DNA of 52,031 bases. Source: Butyricicoccus pullicaecorum. Its GTDB lineage: Bacteria > Bacillota > Clostridia > Oscillospirales > Butyricicoccaceae. The position numbers and the translations under genes are program-made. Positions 7,492 to 15,216 of this stretch are shown piece by piece. The notes under the pieces were generated by a model, which was not told where the DNA came from, made no database searches, and saw only the letters and a list, made by a program, of their open reading frames with translations. Numbering within the stretch: the stretch's first letter is position 1; every line of letters starts with the position of its first letter. The DNA is taken from assembly GCA_018365995.1 (NCBI GenBank), contig JAGZIY010000018.1, positions 1-52,031 on the forward strand, in the 5' to 3' direction.

Positions 7492-7525
7492 GTTGCGGCG
7501 TGCCGAAAAGCAAGGAGTATGCAGA

Positions 7526-7708
7526 ATGAAAATGATATATAGGGTCGCTGCTGTTTTGTGTGCAGCGACCATTTTGGGACAGGTCGGCTGCTGTGATGCA
7601 GGAACAATCAGTTTTTGGGAGTGCCTTCTGCGTGTGCTGGGGTGCGTCTTTGCTCTGATGGCGTGTTATGCCATGGAATGTCGAGGTAGAATGAAAAAAA
7701 GGAGATGA
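7526..7708 (+). CDS. Small membrane protein
   Basis: A 60-residue protein with two hydrophobic stretches (VAAVLCAATILGQVGCC and LLRVLGCVFALMACYA) and a basic C-terminal tail (GRMKKRR), hence probably two membrane-spanning helices. The ATG at 7526 is preferred over an earlier in-frame start because AAGGAG lies just before it. The function is unknown. It ends eight bases before the replication organiser gene and is probably cotranscribed. Confidence 0.55.
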   Translation: MKMIYRVAAVLCAATILGQVGCCDAGTISFWECLLRVLGCVFALMACYAMECRGRMKKRR

Positions 7709-7715
7709 TACGACT

Positions 7716-8468
7716 ATGCTGCAATATTCGTTTGACGCAGACCTTGCAAAAGAATATGGCGTGCCGGAGGCGATTTTTGCGCATCGCCTGTACTGGTGGG
7801 TACGGGACAATGCCGCCAACAACCGCAACTTAAAAGATGGACGATATTGGACTTATGACAGCATGACGGCGCTGCTTGAGATTTTCCCGTTCTGGAGCCG
7901 CCGACAGCTGCAAGGTATCATTGCCCGATGTCGGGAAAAAGGGCTGATTCTGACGGCTGAGTACAACGATGACCGGAGAGACCGTACGACTTGGTACACG
8001 GTCACAGATGTTGTGCATCGCTTTTATGGTCAAGATTTTAAGCCTGTGACAGAATGGGGCAATGCAATGCACGAAACGGTGCAATGCAATGCACCAAATG
8101 GGGCGGCTCAGTGCACCGTTTCGTGCACTCTATATAAGGAACAATTAGAAGACCAGTTAGAAGACGAGAGAGCGCACACGCGCGAAGAACAGCAAAACGG
8201 CACTTCGGCGGCACCCAAGCCAGCAGAGACAAAGCAGACCTATGGAGAGTTTGCCAATGTCCGGCTGACCAGCAAGGAACTGGAAAAGCTGCTCAGCCGA
8301 TGGACACGGGAACAAGTCCATCATGAAGTCGAAGCCCTGTCCGCCTACATGAAGTCCAAGGGAAAAGCCTACAAAGACCATTATGCAGCTTTGACCGTTT
8401 GGATGAAACGTGATTTCCCTGCCGGACAAGCTGCTGTGGGCGGTCGTGTCCTGATTGATGACGATTGA
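7716..8468 (+). CDS. Phage replisome organiser / DnaD-like protein
   Basis: A 250-residue protein. The N-terminal 110 residues (DADLAKEYGVPEAIFAHRLY, then SMTALLEIFPFWSRRQLQGI) form a winged-helix domain typical of phage replication organisers. A polar linker follows, and the C-terminal part (TSKELEKLLSRWTREQVHHE, then SKGKAYKDHYAALTVWMKRD) resembles the DnaD/DnaB2 helical domain with its conserved Y-x-x-H-x-x-x-I/L-x-x-W pattern. It should bind the phage origin and help load the DnaB-like helicase encoded next. AGGAGATG lies upstream of the ATG at 7716. Confidence 0.82.
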   Translation: MLQYSFDADLAKEYGVPEAIFAHRLYWWVRDNAANNRNLKDGRYWTYDSMTALLEIFPFWSRRQLQGIIARCREKGLILTAEYNDDRRDRTTWYTVTDVVHRFYGQDFKPVTEWGNAMHETVQCNAPNGAAQCTVSCTLYKEQLEDQLEDERAHTREEQQNGTSAAPKPAETKQTYGEFANVRLTSKELEKLLSRWTREQVHHEVEALSAYMKSKGKAYKDHYAALTVWMKRDFPAGQAAVGGRVLIDDD

Positions 8469-8479
8469 GAGGGCGCAAC

Positions 8480-9841
8480 ATGGAAACTACCACACAACGA
8501 ATTTACGATGCTGCGGTTGCCGTCCTTGGCTCTGTGATGCTGGATCCCATAGTGTCGGGAGACGTATTCGCAAAGGTACGTGCAGAACATTTCATCATGC
8601 CGGAGTATCGCACGGTGTTCGAAGCGGAACAAACCTTGTTCCTTTCCGGAAAGCCGATTGACCCTGTGTCTGTTACGGCACTCATCGGCGAGGCGTATCG
8701 ACCGCTCATCATGGACATCATGGACTTAACCCCAACAGCTGCAAACTGTATGGCGTACGTTGAAATTCTGATGGAACAAACGCACCTGCATCAGCTGCGG
8801 GAGCTGGGGGAACGCCTTGCCAACGCAGCCACCTTGGACGATGCCACAGAGTTGCTGGCGCACGGACAAGGACTGTGCGCGAATTGCTCTGGTATGACAG
8901 CACTGTCCTTGAAAGATGGATATATTGGGTTCACGGAGCGTCAAAGTCAGCAGCCGCACTATCTGAATTTTGGCATGGAAGGTCTGGACAGCCGCCTGTT
9001 TGCAGAGCTTGGGGATTATATTCTGCTGGGGGCGCGTCCCTCTACCGGAAAAACCATGCTCGCCTTACAGCTTGCGGTACACCTAAGCAAGACCTATCGG
9101 GTTGGATTCTTTTCCCTCGAAACCAAAGATGCAAAGCTGATTGACCGTACCATGGCACATGTGTTTGGGATAAGCTTTGGCAAAATCAAGCGTCATGCAC
9201 TGACAAAGGACGACTGGAGCCTGATGGCGCTGCAATCTGCAAGGCTGACCGGCTCCAAGCTGGAAATTGTGCAGGCGACTGGGCGCACGGCTGAGGAAAT
9301 CGCATCTTTTGCGCGATATCGGCGGCATGAAATCATCTTGGTTGACTATATTCAGCTGATTCGCGCAAGCAAGAAAGCATACAGCCGAGAAAATGAGGTG
9401 GCATCTATCTCCACGGCACTTGCAAACTTTGCCCGTGCGCATCATGTGACCGTGATTGCATTGGCACAGCTGACCCGTGACAATGAGGACGCCAAAACCA
9501 AGACGGTTCGAGCTCCGACGCTGTCCAGCTTCCGAGAATCGGGAGCATTAGAGCAGGACGCTGATATTGCGCTCCTGATGTACTTATCAGAGCCGGACAA
9601 CAAAGGCTCTGACCGTATCCTGCGGCTTGCCAAAAACAAGGAAGGCAGTCTTGGAAAATTGCAGCTTGCTTTTGATGGCGACAAGCAGACCTTTACAGAG
9701 CGCATTGCCATTCCGGGAGACCCCTTTCGGTGGAACAGTCCAGCTTCTCCCTCTTTAGAGCCGCAAACATGGCAAGAGATTTCACAGAACGAACAAATTC
9801 CATTTCCAGAATTTGGAGGTCAAACACATGGCGCATCATAA
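8480..9841 (+). CDS. dnaB: Replicative DNA helicase, DnaB family
   Basis: A 453-residue protein close to the normal length for DnaB. The N-terminal domain (AAVAVLGSVMLDPIVSGDVF) is followed by a RecA-like ATPase with Walker A ARPSTGKT (near residues 185-192), Walker B IILVDYIQLI and the downstream ESGALEQDADIALLM segment. It unwinds DNA at the phage fork. The ATG at 8480 is chosen for GAGAGGGC upstream; an in-frame TTG at 8465 overlaps the previous stop and is less likely. It overlaps the next small gene by 14 bases. Confidence 0.92.
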   Translation: METTTQRIYDAAVAVLGSVMLDPIVSGDVFAKVRAEHFIMPEYRTVFEAEQTLFLSGKPIDPVSVTALIGEAYRPLIMDIMDLTPTAANCMAYVEILMEQTHLHQLRELGERLANAATLDDATELLAHGQGLCANCSGMTALSLKDGYIGFTERQSQQPHYLNFGMEGLDSRLFAELGDYILLGARPSTGKTMLALQLAVHLSKTYRVGFFSLETKDAKLIDRTMAHVFGISFGKIKRHALTKDDWSLMALQSARLTGSKLEIVQATGRTAEEIASFARYRRHEIILVDYIQLIRASKKAYSRENEVASISTALANFARAHHVTVIALAQLTRDNEDAKTKTVRAPTLSSFRESGALEQDADIALLMYLSEPDNKGSDRILRLAKNKEGSLGKLQLAFDGDKQTFTERIAIPGDPFRWNSPASPSLEPQTWQEISQNEQIPFPEFGGQTHGAS

Positions 9842-10088
9842 AAAATATACTGGCTTTACGGAAGTCATATTTGAGTCATCTGTAACTGGCGCAAAGGTGA
9901 AAGGGCGTGTTTTGCAGGTAATTCCCAAGTGTCCGGGACGCAGCTATGCAGTGGTAGAATACAGGGCTTCTCTGCCGGGCGGCAGGAAATCCCCGCCGCT
10001 GCGTGAATGTTTTGTCATTGTAAACGGCTGCTATCAGGGGATTATCACACGGCGAAATATAGCGAATCAAGAAAAGAGGGATTTATGA
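9828..10088 (+). CDS. Small hypothetical protein of the replication operon
   Basis: An 86-residue basic protein (AHHKKYTGFTEVIFESSVTG) predicted to be mostly beta strand, with no domain I recognise. The ATG at 9828 with GGAGGT upstream overlaps the end of the helicase gene, and its stop overlaps the parB-like start in an ATGA arrangement, so the three genes are translationally coupled. This coupling is the main evidence that it is real. Confidence 0.65.
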   Translation: MAHHKKYTGFTEVIFESSVTGAKVKGRVLQVIPKCPGRSYAVVEYRASLPGGRKSPPLRECFVIVNGCYQGIITRRNIANQEKRDL

Positions 10089-11425
10089 TGACAGATTTGG
10101 TGAAACAGGCAATGTTTCGGGTCAATCAGGGAGGTGTGTCCAATTTGGACACCTTGGATTTGGTACAGGTTCCGCTGTCTCTGATTGATACGAACGATGC
10201 AAACTTTTATTCCGTCAAAGAGATACAGGACCTCAAGGACTCGATTGCACTCATTGGGTTGAAGCAGCCCTTGGTTGTGCTTCCGACCGACGGCAGGTAT
10301 CGGCTGATTGCAGGACATAGGCGCTATCAGGCACTATCGGAATTGGGAAAAGAAACGGCTCCTTGTGTGATACAGAACGGTTTGACAGAAACCGAGGAAC
10401 AGCTTGCGTTGATTCTCACCAATTCAACCGCAAGAGAACTGTCGTACCTCGAAAAGCTGGAACAGGCAAAGCGGCTCAAGGAACTCTTTATGAAACGCCG
10501 CGAGGAGGGTGCGGAGCTGCCCGGAAGAATCCGGGATATGGTGGCTGAGGCAATGAACGAAAGCGCAAGCAATCTTGCACGTATGGAGAAAATCGACAAA
10601 CATTTGATTGTGGATTGGAAAGAATCGCTCAATCAGGGGCAAATTAGCGCATCTACCGCATACGAAATTGCAAAGTTACCGGAAAATATGCAGCAGAGGC
10701 TGAAAGAAGAATATCCGGTTGCAGGCGTACTGACTGCCAAAGTTGTACAGGGCGCTGAAAAAATGATAGAATTCCCCTTTGCACCGCTGAATTGCCCACT
10801 GCGTCATGGAGCATTGTGCACACGGTATGCAGAACGCGCGGAAATGGTCGCAAACGGGACTTGCTCTGGCTGCTGCAAGGATTGTGACCATACAGAAGGG
10901 TGTTCGGCTTTCTGTGACTTGTGTAAGAAGGACGCAGATCGAGAAAAAGAGCGTGCGCACAAAGCGCAAGAAGAAATGGAAGCCGAAGAACAGTATCAAA
11001 AGTCAGCATATCGCCGCGCCCAGCTGAGCCTGAAGCAGTGGGCGAAGGATACACGGTTCGACAGTATGGCTGAATGGAATGCGCTGCCCTATCCGGTGAA
11101 GTTTTTCCGTGAGATGGTAACACCAAGCCGAAATTCATGGGCGCCGAACTTGGCGGATTTATTTGAGATGGCAGACTTGCTGGAAATTTCTCTGCCGGAG
11201 CTGCTGGGGCTTGCACCGGAACTGCCGCCGTGTACTTCCGAATGGCATAAATATCCCACGGATAAGCCACATGAGGGAGAAAATGTGCTGTGTCAGTATG
11301 GAAAGCATAATAAATTTGATGTTCTTATATATCATGATGGTGGATTTTGTCAAATGTTTAATGACGAGTTTGTTTCTGTGCCGTTTGCGGTGCGGTACTG
11401 GACACGTGCGTTTCCGAATACATAA
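10085..11425 (+). CDS. ParB-like DNA-binding protein with Cys-rich and DUF551-like C-terminus
   Basis: A 446-residue protein. Residues about 20-110 are a ParB N-terminal (sulfiredoxin-fold) domain with LKDSIALIGLKQPLVVLPTD and the nucleotide-binding box IAGHRRYQAL. A helical middle follows, then a Cys cluster (CSGCCKDCDHTEGCSAFCDL) likely to bind zinc, a coiled coil, and a terminal segment like DUF551 (EWHKYPTDKPHEGENVLCQY). There is no ParA partner nearby, so classical partition is unlikely. ATG at 10085 overlaps the previous stop. A copy of the repeated palindrome lies inside its 5' end (10136-10152). Confidence 0.85.
   Translation: MMTDLVKQAMFRVNQGGVSNLDTLDLVQVPLSLIDTNDANFYSVKEIQDLKDSIALIGLKQPLVVLPTDGRYRLIAGHRRYQALSELGKETAPCVIQNGLTETEEQLALILTNSTARELSYLEKLEQAKRLKELFMKRREEGAELPGRIRDMVAEAMNESASNLARMEKIDKHLIVDWKESLNQGQISASTAYEIAKLPENMQQRLKEEYPVAGVLTAKVVQGAEKMIEFPFAPLNCPLRHGALCTRYAERAEMVANGTCSGCCKDCDHTEGCSAFCDLCKKDADREKERAHKAQEEMEAEEQYQKSAYRRAQLSLKQWAKDTRFDSMAEWNALPYPVKFFREMVTPSRNSWAPNLADLFEMADLLEISLPELLGLAPELPPCTSEWHKYPTDKPHEGENVLCQYGKHNKFDVLIYHDGGFCQMFNDEFVSVPFAVRYWTRAFPNT
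10136..10152. repeat. Phage 17-bp palindrome, copy 3 (GTGTCCAATTTGGACAC)
   Basis: Perfect inverted repeat inside the parB-like gene, about 51 bases after the start codon, read there as Val-Ser-Asn-Leu-Asp-Thr. Confidence 0.85.
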
Positions 11426-11452
11426 AATAGACTGTATGTAATGGAGGTCAAA

Positions 11453-11869
11453 ATGTTAAATAAAGTGATTTTGATGGGGCGTTTGACGCGGAACCCCGAA
11501 TGTAAATATGTCAATGACAAGAAAGTTTGTAATTTTACACTGGTGATTGACCGCCCGAAGCAGTCCAATGGCGAAAAGCAAACAGATTTTCTCAATTGCT
11601 TCTGCTGGGGAAAACGTGCAGAGTTTGTCCAGCAGTGGTTTACGAAAGGTATGATGGCTGTTGTTGTGGGTCGCGTACAGTCGCGGAACTGGGAAGACCA
11701 AAACGGAAACAAGCGCAGTACCGTAGAAATCAATGCAGACGAAATCTCTTTTGGCGAAACCAAAAAATCCCGTGAAGCAGCGGGAAATCTACCACCAGAA
11801 CCATATCCAAATGCACCAGATGACCAATTCACAACATTAGATGACGCTGGAGAAGACGTGCCGTTCTAA
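11453..11869 (+). CDS. ssb: Single-stranded DNA-binding protein
   Basis: A 138-residue OB-fold protein of normal SSB length: MLNKVILMGRLTRNPECKY at the start, DFLNCFCWGKRAEFV in the core, and the acidic C-terminal tail DDAGEDVPF that recruits partner proteins. It coats single-stranded phage DNA during replication. The ATG at 11453 follows GGAGG. It is the last gene before a good terminator at 11913-11940, so it probably ends the early replication operon. Confidence 0.95.
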   Translation: MLNKVILMGRLTRNPECKYVNDKKVCNFTLVIDRPKQSNGEKQTDFLNCFCWGKRAEFVQQWFTKGMMAVVVGRVQSRNWEDQNGNKRSTVEINADEISFGETKKSREAAGNLPPEPYPNAPDDQFTTLDDAGEDVPF

Positions 11870-11912
11870 TTTGACATGCCAACACATCTATTTGCTGTAT
11901 AGGGTATAAAAG

Positions 11913-11940
11913 AAACCCGCCATTATATGGGCGGGTTTTT
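11913..11940 (+). terminator. Intrinsic terminator after ssb
   Basis: AAACCCGCC (11913-11921) pairs with GGCGGGTTT (11930-11938), 8-base loop, followed by T residues. It separates the early operon from the convergent HicB gene; the A/T flanks allow use in both directions. Confidence 0.85.
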
Positions 11941-11960
11941 CTGAGCCATATTCTGTTTTC

Positions 11961-12245
11961 TTAAATCTTTGCCATGCGGATAGGGGGCATATATACATCT
12001 ATCAGCATAGCCCGTTCATTTTCAGCTGTTACTATATCAGACAACTGGGTAGGCATAGGGATTTCCTCGTTATCCTCTTCCATGCCATAGAGGGCGCAGC
12101 CTAACAATTCTCTTGCAGATAACAACGCATCATTGTCATCTGCACCACTAGTAGCAACATCTAAATCCGGAAAGACAACTGCAATTTCCTGATCAGCTTC
12201 ATAGGTGAATATAGCAGGATAAATATAGCGTTCGGTTTTCTTCAT
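11961..12245 (-). CDS. HicB-family antitoxin-like protein, orphan
   Basis: A 94-residue protein with the HicB fold signature (YIYPAIFTYEADQEIAVVFP, then DLDVATSGADDNDALLSARE), the RNase-H-like domain of HicB antitoxins. No HicA toxin ORF with the dsRBD-like pattern is visible within several hundred bases on either side, so it is an orphan. Orphan HicB-like proteins occur in phages and may block host HicA or act as regulators. GGAGAC lies just upstream of the ATG at 12245. It is the only minus-strand gene in the rightward part of the prophage. Confidence 0.82.
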   Translation of the reverse strand: MKKTERYIYPAIFTYEADQEIAVVFPDLDVATSGADDNDALLSARELLGCALYGMEEDNEEIPMPTQLSDIVTAENERAMLIDVYMPPIRMAKI

Positions 12246-12576
12246 AATAAAAGTCTCCTGTTAGTATTAGATGGAGAGGTTGGGCTTCCCGTTCTCTAGT
12301 CAGAAATGGCATCTGCACCTATAAGAATCACGTCTGCCAAAACTTCTTATTATATTGTGCGCCTAATACGTATAATGTCAAGAGGGAGTTGGTATAATTT
12401 TGTTTCTATAGAAGATTTTTAAAGATATTTATACGGCATTGGATAATTATAATGTACATGCAATCAATTGAAGTAAACGATTTGAAGAGAATTCAATGGC
12501 AATTTTGAATGCAAGTTAATTCAACTAAAAAAGCAGGCTGAACTTTGTGCAGGTAAAACAACTCTTTTTTCTTCTC
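12246..12576. other. AT-rich non-coding stretch
   Basis: About 330 bp, visibly AT-richer than the flanking phage genes, with no credible ORF on either strand. It should contain the promoter of the hicB-like gene and could be a small foreign insertion with that gene. I see no further structure in it. Confidence 0.45.
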
Positions 12577-12605
12577 TTGACAAACACTTGAAAAATCAGT
12601 ATAGT
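12577..12605 (+). promoter_or_regulatory. Strong sigma-A promoter
   Basis: TTGACA (12577-12582) and TATAGT (12600-12605) are exactly 17 bp apart. It is the best promoter match in the prophage and drives the hairpin unit at 12612-12696. Confidence 0.82.
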
Positions 12606-12611
12606 AGATGC

Positions 12612-12696
12612 CAGAACAAAGGAGTTATCCCAGCCCAGACTTGGGGCTGGCAACAATAAAATAAGGCACTGTGCGGGGCTGAGCCCCGCATTTTTC
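12612..12696 (+). ncRNA. Putative small RNA or attenuated leader
   Basis: Transcription from the promoter at 12577 should begin near 12612. The first hairpin is CCAGCCC (12630-12636) with GGGCTGG (12644-12650); the second is GCGGGGC (12673-12679) with GCCCCGC (12683-12689) followed by T5, a strong intrinsic terminator. The product would be about 85 nt. It either acts as a small RNA or attenuates expression of the Rep-like gene starting at 12746. An AAAGGAG motif near its 5' end is not followed by a convincing ORF. Confidence 0.6.
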
Positions 12697-12713
12697 TACC
12701 CTTTTATAGAAAT

Positions 12714-12730
12714 GTGTCCAAATTGGACAC
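12714..12730. repeat. Phage 17-bp palindrome, copy 4 (GTGTCCAAATTGGACAC)
   Basis: Perfect inverted repeat, 19 bp with flanks, lying directly before the AAAGGAG site of the Rep-like gene, about 16 bases from its start codon. Confidence 0.85.
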
Positions 12731-12745
12731 AAGAAAGGAGTGAAC

Positions 12746-13501
12746 ATGGCAAAGCGAAGAAAAGTCATTCGTGCGGGGCAGATGGTTTATGCAGTGGTGT
12801 ACTCTGTGCCGCATGTGTCAGACAAGCCCGCAGCACGCGCTGCAAAGACCAAGTGTTCCACCAAAGCACGTCAGCGCATGAACATGAAATATGCTTGGCA
12901 GAAGCTGGAGTTGGAACTTGCAGCAAACTTTACTGCAAAAGATTTGGTTGTCACACTGACCTATGACGATGCGCACTTGCCCCATCATCGTGATGATGCA
13001 ATTACAAAGCTAAAAAAATTTTGGGTGCATCTGCGCAAAGCACGGCGGCTTGCGGGGCAGTCCCTCCAATATATTTATGTGACTGAGGGCATACATGGTG
13101 AAAAGCGACTGCATCACCATGCGGTCATCAACGGAACCGGTGCGGATTTGGAAGTGCTGCAAAGCCTTTGGAAGCATGGAACCGTACATATTGAGCCAGT
13201 GGACACCTCTGGTGGGTATGAAGCACTTGCAAAGTATTTGACCAAGGAGCCACGCGAGCATGGCAGTTCAAACGGTTTGCGCAGCTGGACACCCAGCCGA
13301 AACCTACAAAAGCCACAGACCGAAAGCAGCTTTGTGCCAGATGATTTGACTTTGTGCGTGCCGCCGAGTGCAGTCGTGTTAGATAGTGACAGCATGGTCA
13401 ATCAATGGGGCGAGTTCAAGTACATCAAATATCTGCTGCCAGATAAGCCAAAGCATCGCAAGACACCCACAGCACCGCCAAGAAAAAGGAAAATCAAATA
13501 A
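12746..13501 (+). CDS. HUH-type Rep-like (rolling-circle replication-associated) protein
   Basis: A 251-residue protein. LVVTLTYDDAHLP (near residues 68-79) resembles motif 1, RLHHHAVING (His123-His125) is the metal-binding HUH box, and KYLTKEP supplies a Y-x-x-K catalytic motif (Tyr164, Lys167). This is the layout of rolling-circle Rep endonucleases that nick one DNA strand and bind covalently to it; the protein fits the group annotated as rolling-circle replication-associated proteins in gut Clostridia phages. The C-terminus is Lys/Arg-rich. ATG at 12746 has AAAGGAGTG upstream. The integrated phage also has a DnaB-type replisome, so this enzyme's job in the phage is not obvious. Confidence 0.75.
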   Translation: MAKRRKVIRAGQMVYAVVYSVPHVSDKPAARAAKTKCSTKARQRMNMKYAWQKLELELAANFTAKDLVVTLTYDDAHLPHHRDDAITKLKKFWVHLRKARRLAGQSLQYIYVTEGIHGEKRLHHHAVINGTGADLEVLQSLWKHGTVHIEPVDTSGGYEALAKYLTKEPREHGSSNGLRSWTPSRNLQKPQTESSFVPDDLTLCVPPSAVVLDSDSMVNQWGEFKYIKYLLPDKPKHRKTPTAPPRKRKIK

Positions 13502-13592
13502 GGTCTTTCTTTTTTCGGGCTTGTAATACAGTATATCTTATGAACTACAAGAGAGAATCTGAGCGCAGGCACTTTACGAGGAGGGTGAGAGC

Positions 13593-13784
13593 GTGTATAA
13601 TCAAGACAAGAGAATACGAACGGACGAAGCTGGACAGCGTTGGATTTGCTGCCCAAAGTGCGGCAAGAAGTTTATGCCAGTCAGAGATGGTACAAGGCTG
13701 ATTGAGTTCCCGCTGCTGTGTCGTCTGTGCAAACAAGAGTCCGTCATCGACTACGATGGCGTGCGCCTGAGCCTGAGAGCCTGA
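13593..13784 (+). CDS. Small zinc-ribbon (cysteine-rich KTR-like) protein
   Basis: A 63-residue protein from a GTG at 13593 with GAGGAGGG upstream. Two CxxC knuckles (CPKCGKKF and CRLCKQESV) about 25 residues apart and the linking pattern VRDGTRLIEFPLLC match the Cys-rich KTR family found in phages and integrative elements. It probably binds zinc and nucleic acid or protein. It sits just upstream of the DNA-packaging genes. Confidence 0.75.
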   Translation: MYNQDKRIRTDEAGQRWICCPKCGKKFMPVRDGTRLIEFPLLCRLCKQESVIDYDGVRLSLRA

Positions 13785-13863
13785 GCCGACGAACGAGAAA
13801 TACACAGGAAGTGTATCTATCGTTGGTTGGCTCTTTTTATTTGCCTGCAAGGAGGTGAGCCGA

Positions 13864-14082
13864 TTGGCGGAGTGGAAAAGTTTGGAAGTTCTGATTTGCG
13901 AGTATATCGAGGGACAACGCCGCTTAGACGAGGCGATTGCACGAAACAGGGCGAAAGCCAGCATGGAACCGAATCGGCGAAAGCGGCTCGACCTCGACCG
14001 TCAGTGTGAAGATTTGCGCACCATGCGCGGGGAGCTGGCGTACAGCATCGTGCTGATGCGGAGGTATCTTGATGGCAAGTAA
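13864..14082 (+). CDS. Small coiled-coil hypothetical protein
   Basis: A 72-residue highly charged protein (AEWKSLEVLICEYIEGQRRL) predicted to be entirely helical. The TTG at 13864 is preferred because GGAGG at 13851-13855 lies at the right distance; an in-frame GTG at 13855 overlaps that site. It overlaps the HNH gene by 11 bases, which indicates translational coupling. Similar short helical ORFs precede HNH genes in many Clostridia phages. Function unknown. Confidence 0.6.
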   Translation: MAEWKSLEVLICEYIEGQRRLDEAIARNRAKASMEPNRRKRLDLDRQCEDLRTMRGELAYSIVLMRRYLDGK

Positions 14083-14434
14083 ACCCCTCAAGCCGTGTGC
14101 AAAGGCTGGCTGTCCGAATTTGACACGAGAGCGATACTGTGCCGCGCATACTGCGGCGGCAAAGCTTCGGAAAGCAAGTGCGGACTGGCACAGCTGGTAT
14201 GCACTTCCCGTCTGGAAGCAGGATTTACGAGTTACTCAGCTCTTGCAGGAACCGTTCTGCCGTGCATGTGCCGCCAAGGGAGAACGCACGAAGGCAACCG
14301 AAGTCGATCATGTGATACCGCATCGCGGGTGTTGGTCACGCTTCATCGACCGGAACAACCTGCAAAGCCTGTGCCACAGCTGCCACAGCCGCAAAACCAT
14401 GCAGGAACTGCAAAAATCCTTGCGAGAGATGTAG
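14072..14434 (+). CDS. Phage HNH endonuclease
   Basis: A 120-residue HNH nuclease. An N-terminal zinc knuckle (CAKAGCPNLTRERYCAAH) and the core EVDHVIPHRG ... NLQSLCHSCHSRKT are complete. HNH proteins next to small terminase genes assist the large terminase in cutting cos ends in HK97-type phages. The ATG at 14072 is chosen because GGAGGT lies upstream; the TTG one codon earlier is less likely. It lies 180 bases before the small terminase gene. Confidence 0.92.
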   Translation: MASKPLKPCAKAGCPNLTRERYCAAHTAAAKLRKASADWHSWYALPVWKQDLRVTQLLQEPFCRACAAKGERTKATEVDHVIPHRGCWSRFIDRNNLQSLCHSCHSRKTMQELQKSLREM

Positions 14435-14614
14435 GTCGAGGCTACGTCACACGTGCGGCACGTGCGTACGCCTGCGTGCGTCTGTGCGCTGGCGCAGTCC
14501 AAGGCACACCCCCCACCCTGAAAAACTTTCCAGATTTGGGGTGGCAAATACCGCGTGGCCCTCTTCCGTGTGAAAAAATCCCCCATCAGACAAAAAACAA
14601 GGAGTGAATGAACT
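14435..14614 (+). other. GC-rich gap, candidate cos region
   Basis: This 180-bp gap between the HNH and small terminase genes has repeated GTGCG units (about 14450-14490), a run of six C at 14509-14514, and CCACCC pairing with GGGTGG across about 20 bases. In HNH/P27-type phages the cohesive-end site often lies here. The assignment rests on position and composition only. Confidence 0.4.
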
Positions 14615-15106
14615 ATGCCAACCCCTGTCAGTACCCTGGATAACATGACAAAGCACTTGACAAACGAGGAAAAAGCGGCGCGTGAAGCGGCAGAACAAGC
14701 CTTGAAGCGAGAGACTGTGAACCTGCAAAAGCCGAAATTCGTCAGCGGTGCCGCTGCGAAGCTGTGGGAGCAGACGATTGACCGCATGGTTGGCTTGGAA
14801 CTGCTGGACGACTTAGACAGTGAAGTGCTTGGTCTGTATTGCGACCAGATAGCGCGGCGCAATGAGCAGGAGAAGCTGCGGCGCAAGCTGATGCGCACAA
14901 TTGCAAAGTGTCAGGAAGACGAGACAGAACAGCTGCTATCCTTGCTGGATCAGGCAGATAAGTTGGCGCGTTCTGTGGCAGCGCTGGAGCGTCAGATTCT
15001 GCAATACGCGGACAAGTTGGGGCTGACCCCGTCCGGTCGATTCCGCATCGCCCGAAAGCGCGCGGAGATGTCTCTGTCAGACCCTGATGAGGATTTGTTT
15101 GCATGA
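14615..15106 (+). CDS. terS: Terminase small subunit, P27 family
   Basis: A 163-residue protein with the P27-family pattern: LQKPKFVSGAAAKLWEQTID, then LELLDDLDSEVLGLYCDQIA and a C-terminal helical part ending LTPSGRFRIARKRAEM. It recognises phage DNA ends and regulates the large subunit in packaging. AAGGAG precedes the ATG at 14615. The position between HNH and the large terminase is the standard one. Confidence 0.9.
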   Translation: MPTPVSTLDNMTKHLTNEEKAAREAAEQALKRETVNLQKPKFVSGAAAKLWEQTIDRMVGLELLDDLDSEVLGLYCDQIARRNEQEKLRRKLMRTIAKCQEDETEQLLSLLDQADKLARSVAALERQILQYADKLGLTPSGRFRIARKRAEMSLSDPDEDLFA

Positions 15107-15216
15107 GTATTTGTACAAGAATCTGCCCATTCTGCAACCAGTTTGCAGTCTGTGAAGTGCGATTGCGTCGGATTGAAAGAATCCATGAGTGCCCCCATAC
15201 ACGATTGAGACAGATT

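Noticed and set aside
10653..11270. Long minus-strand open frame inside the parB-like gene
   Set aside because: It is antisense to a well-supported gene, has no start signal and has random-looking composition; the same holds for similar shadow frames across 15800-30800.
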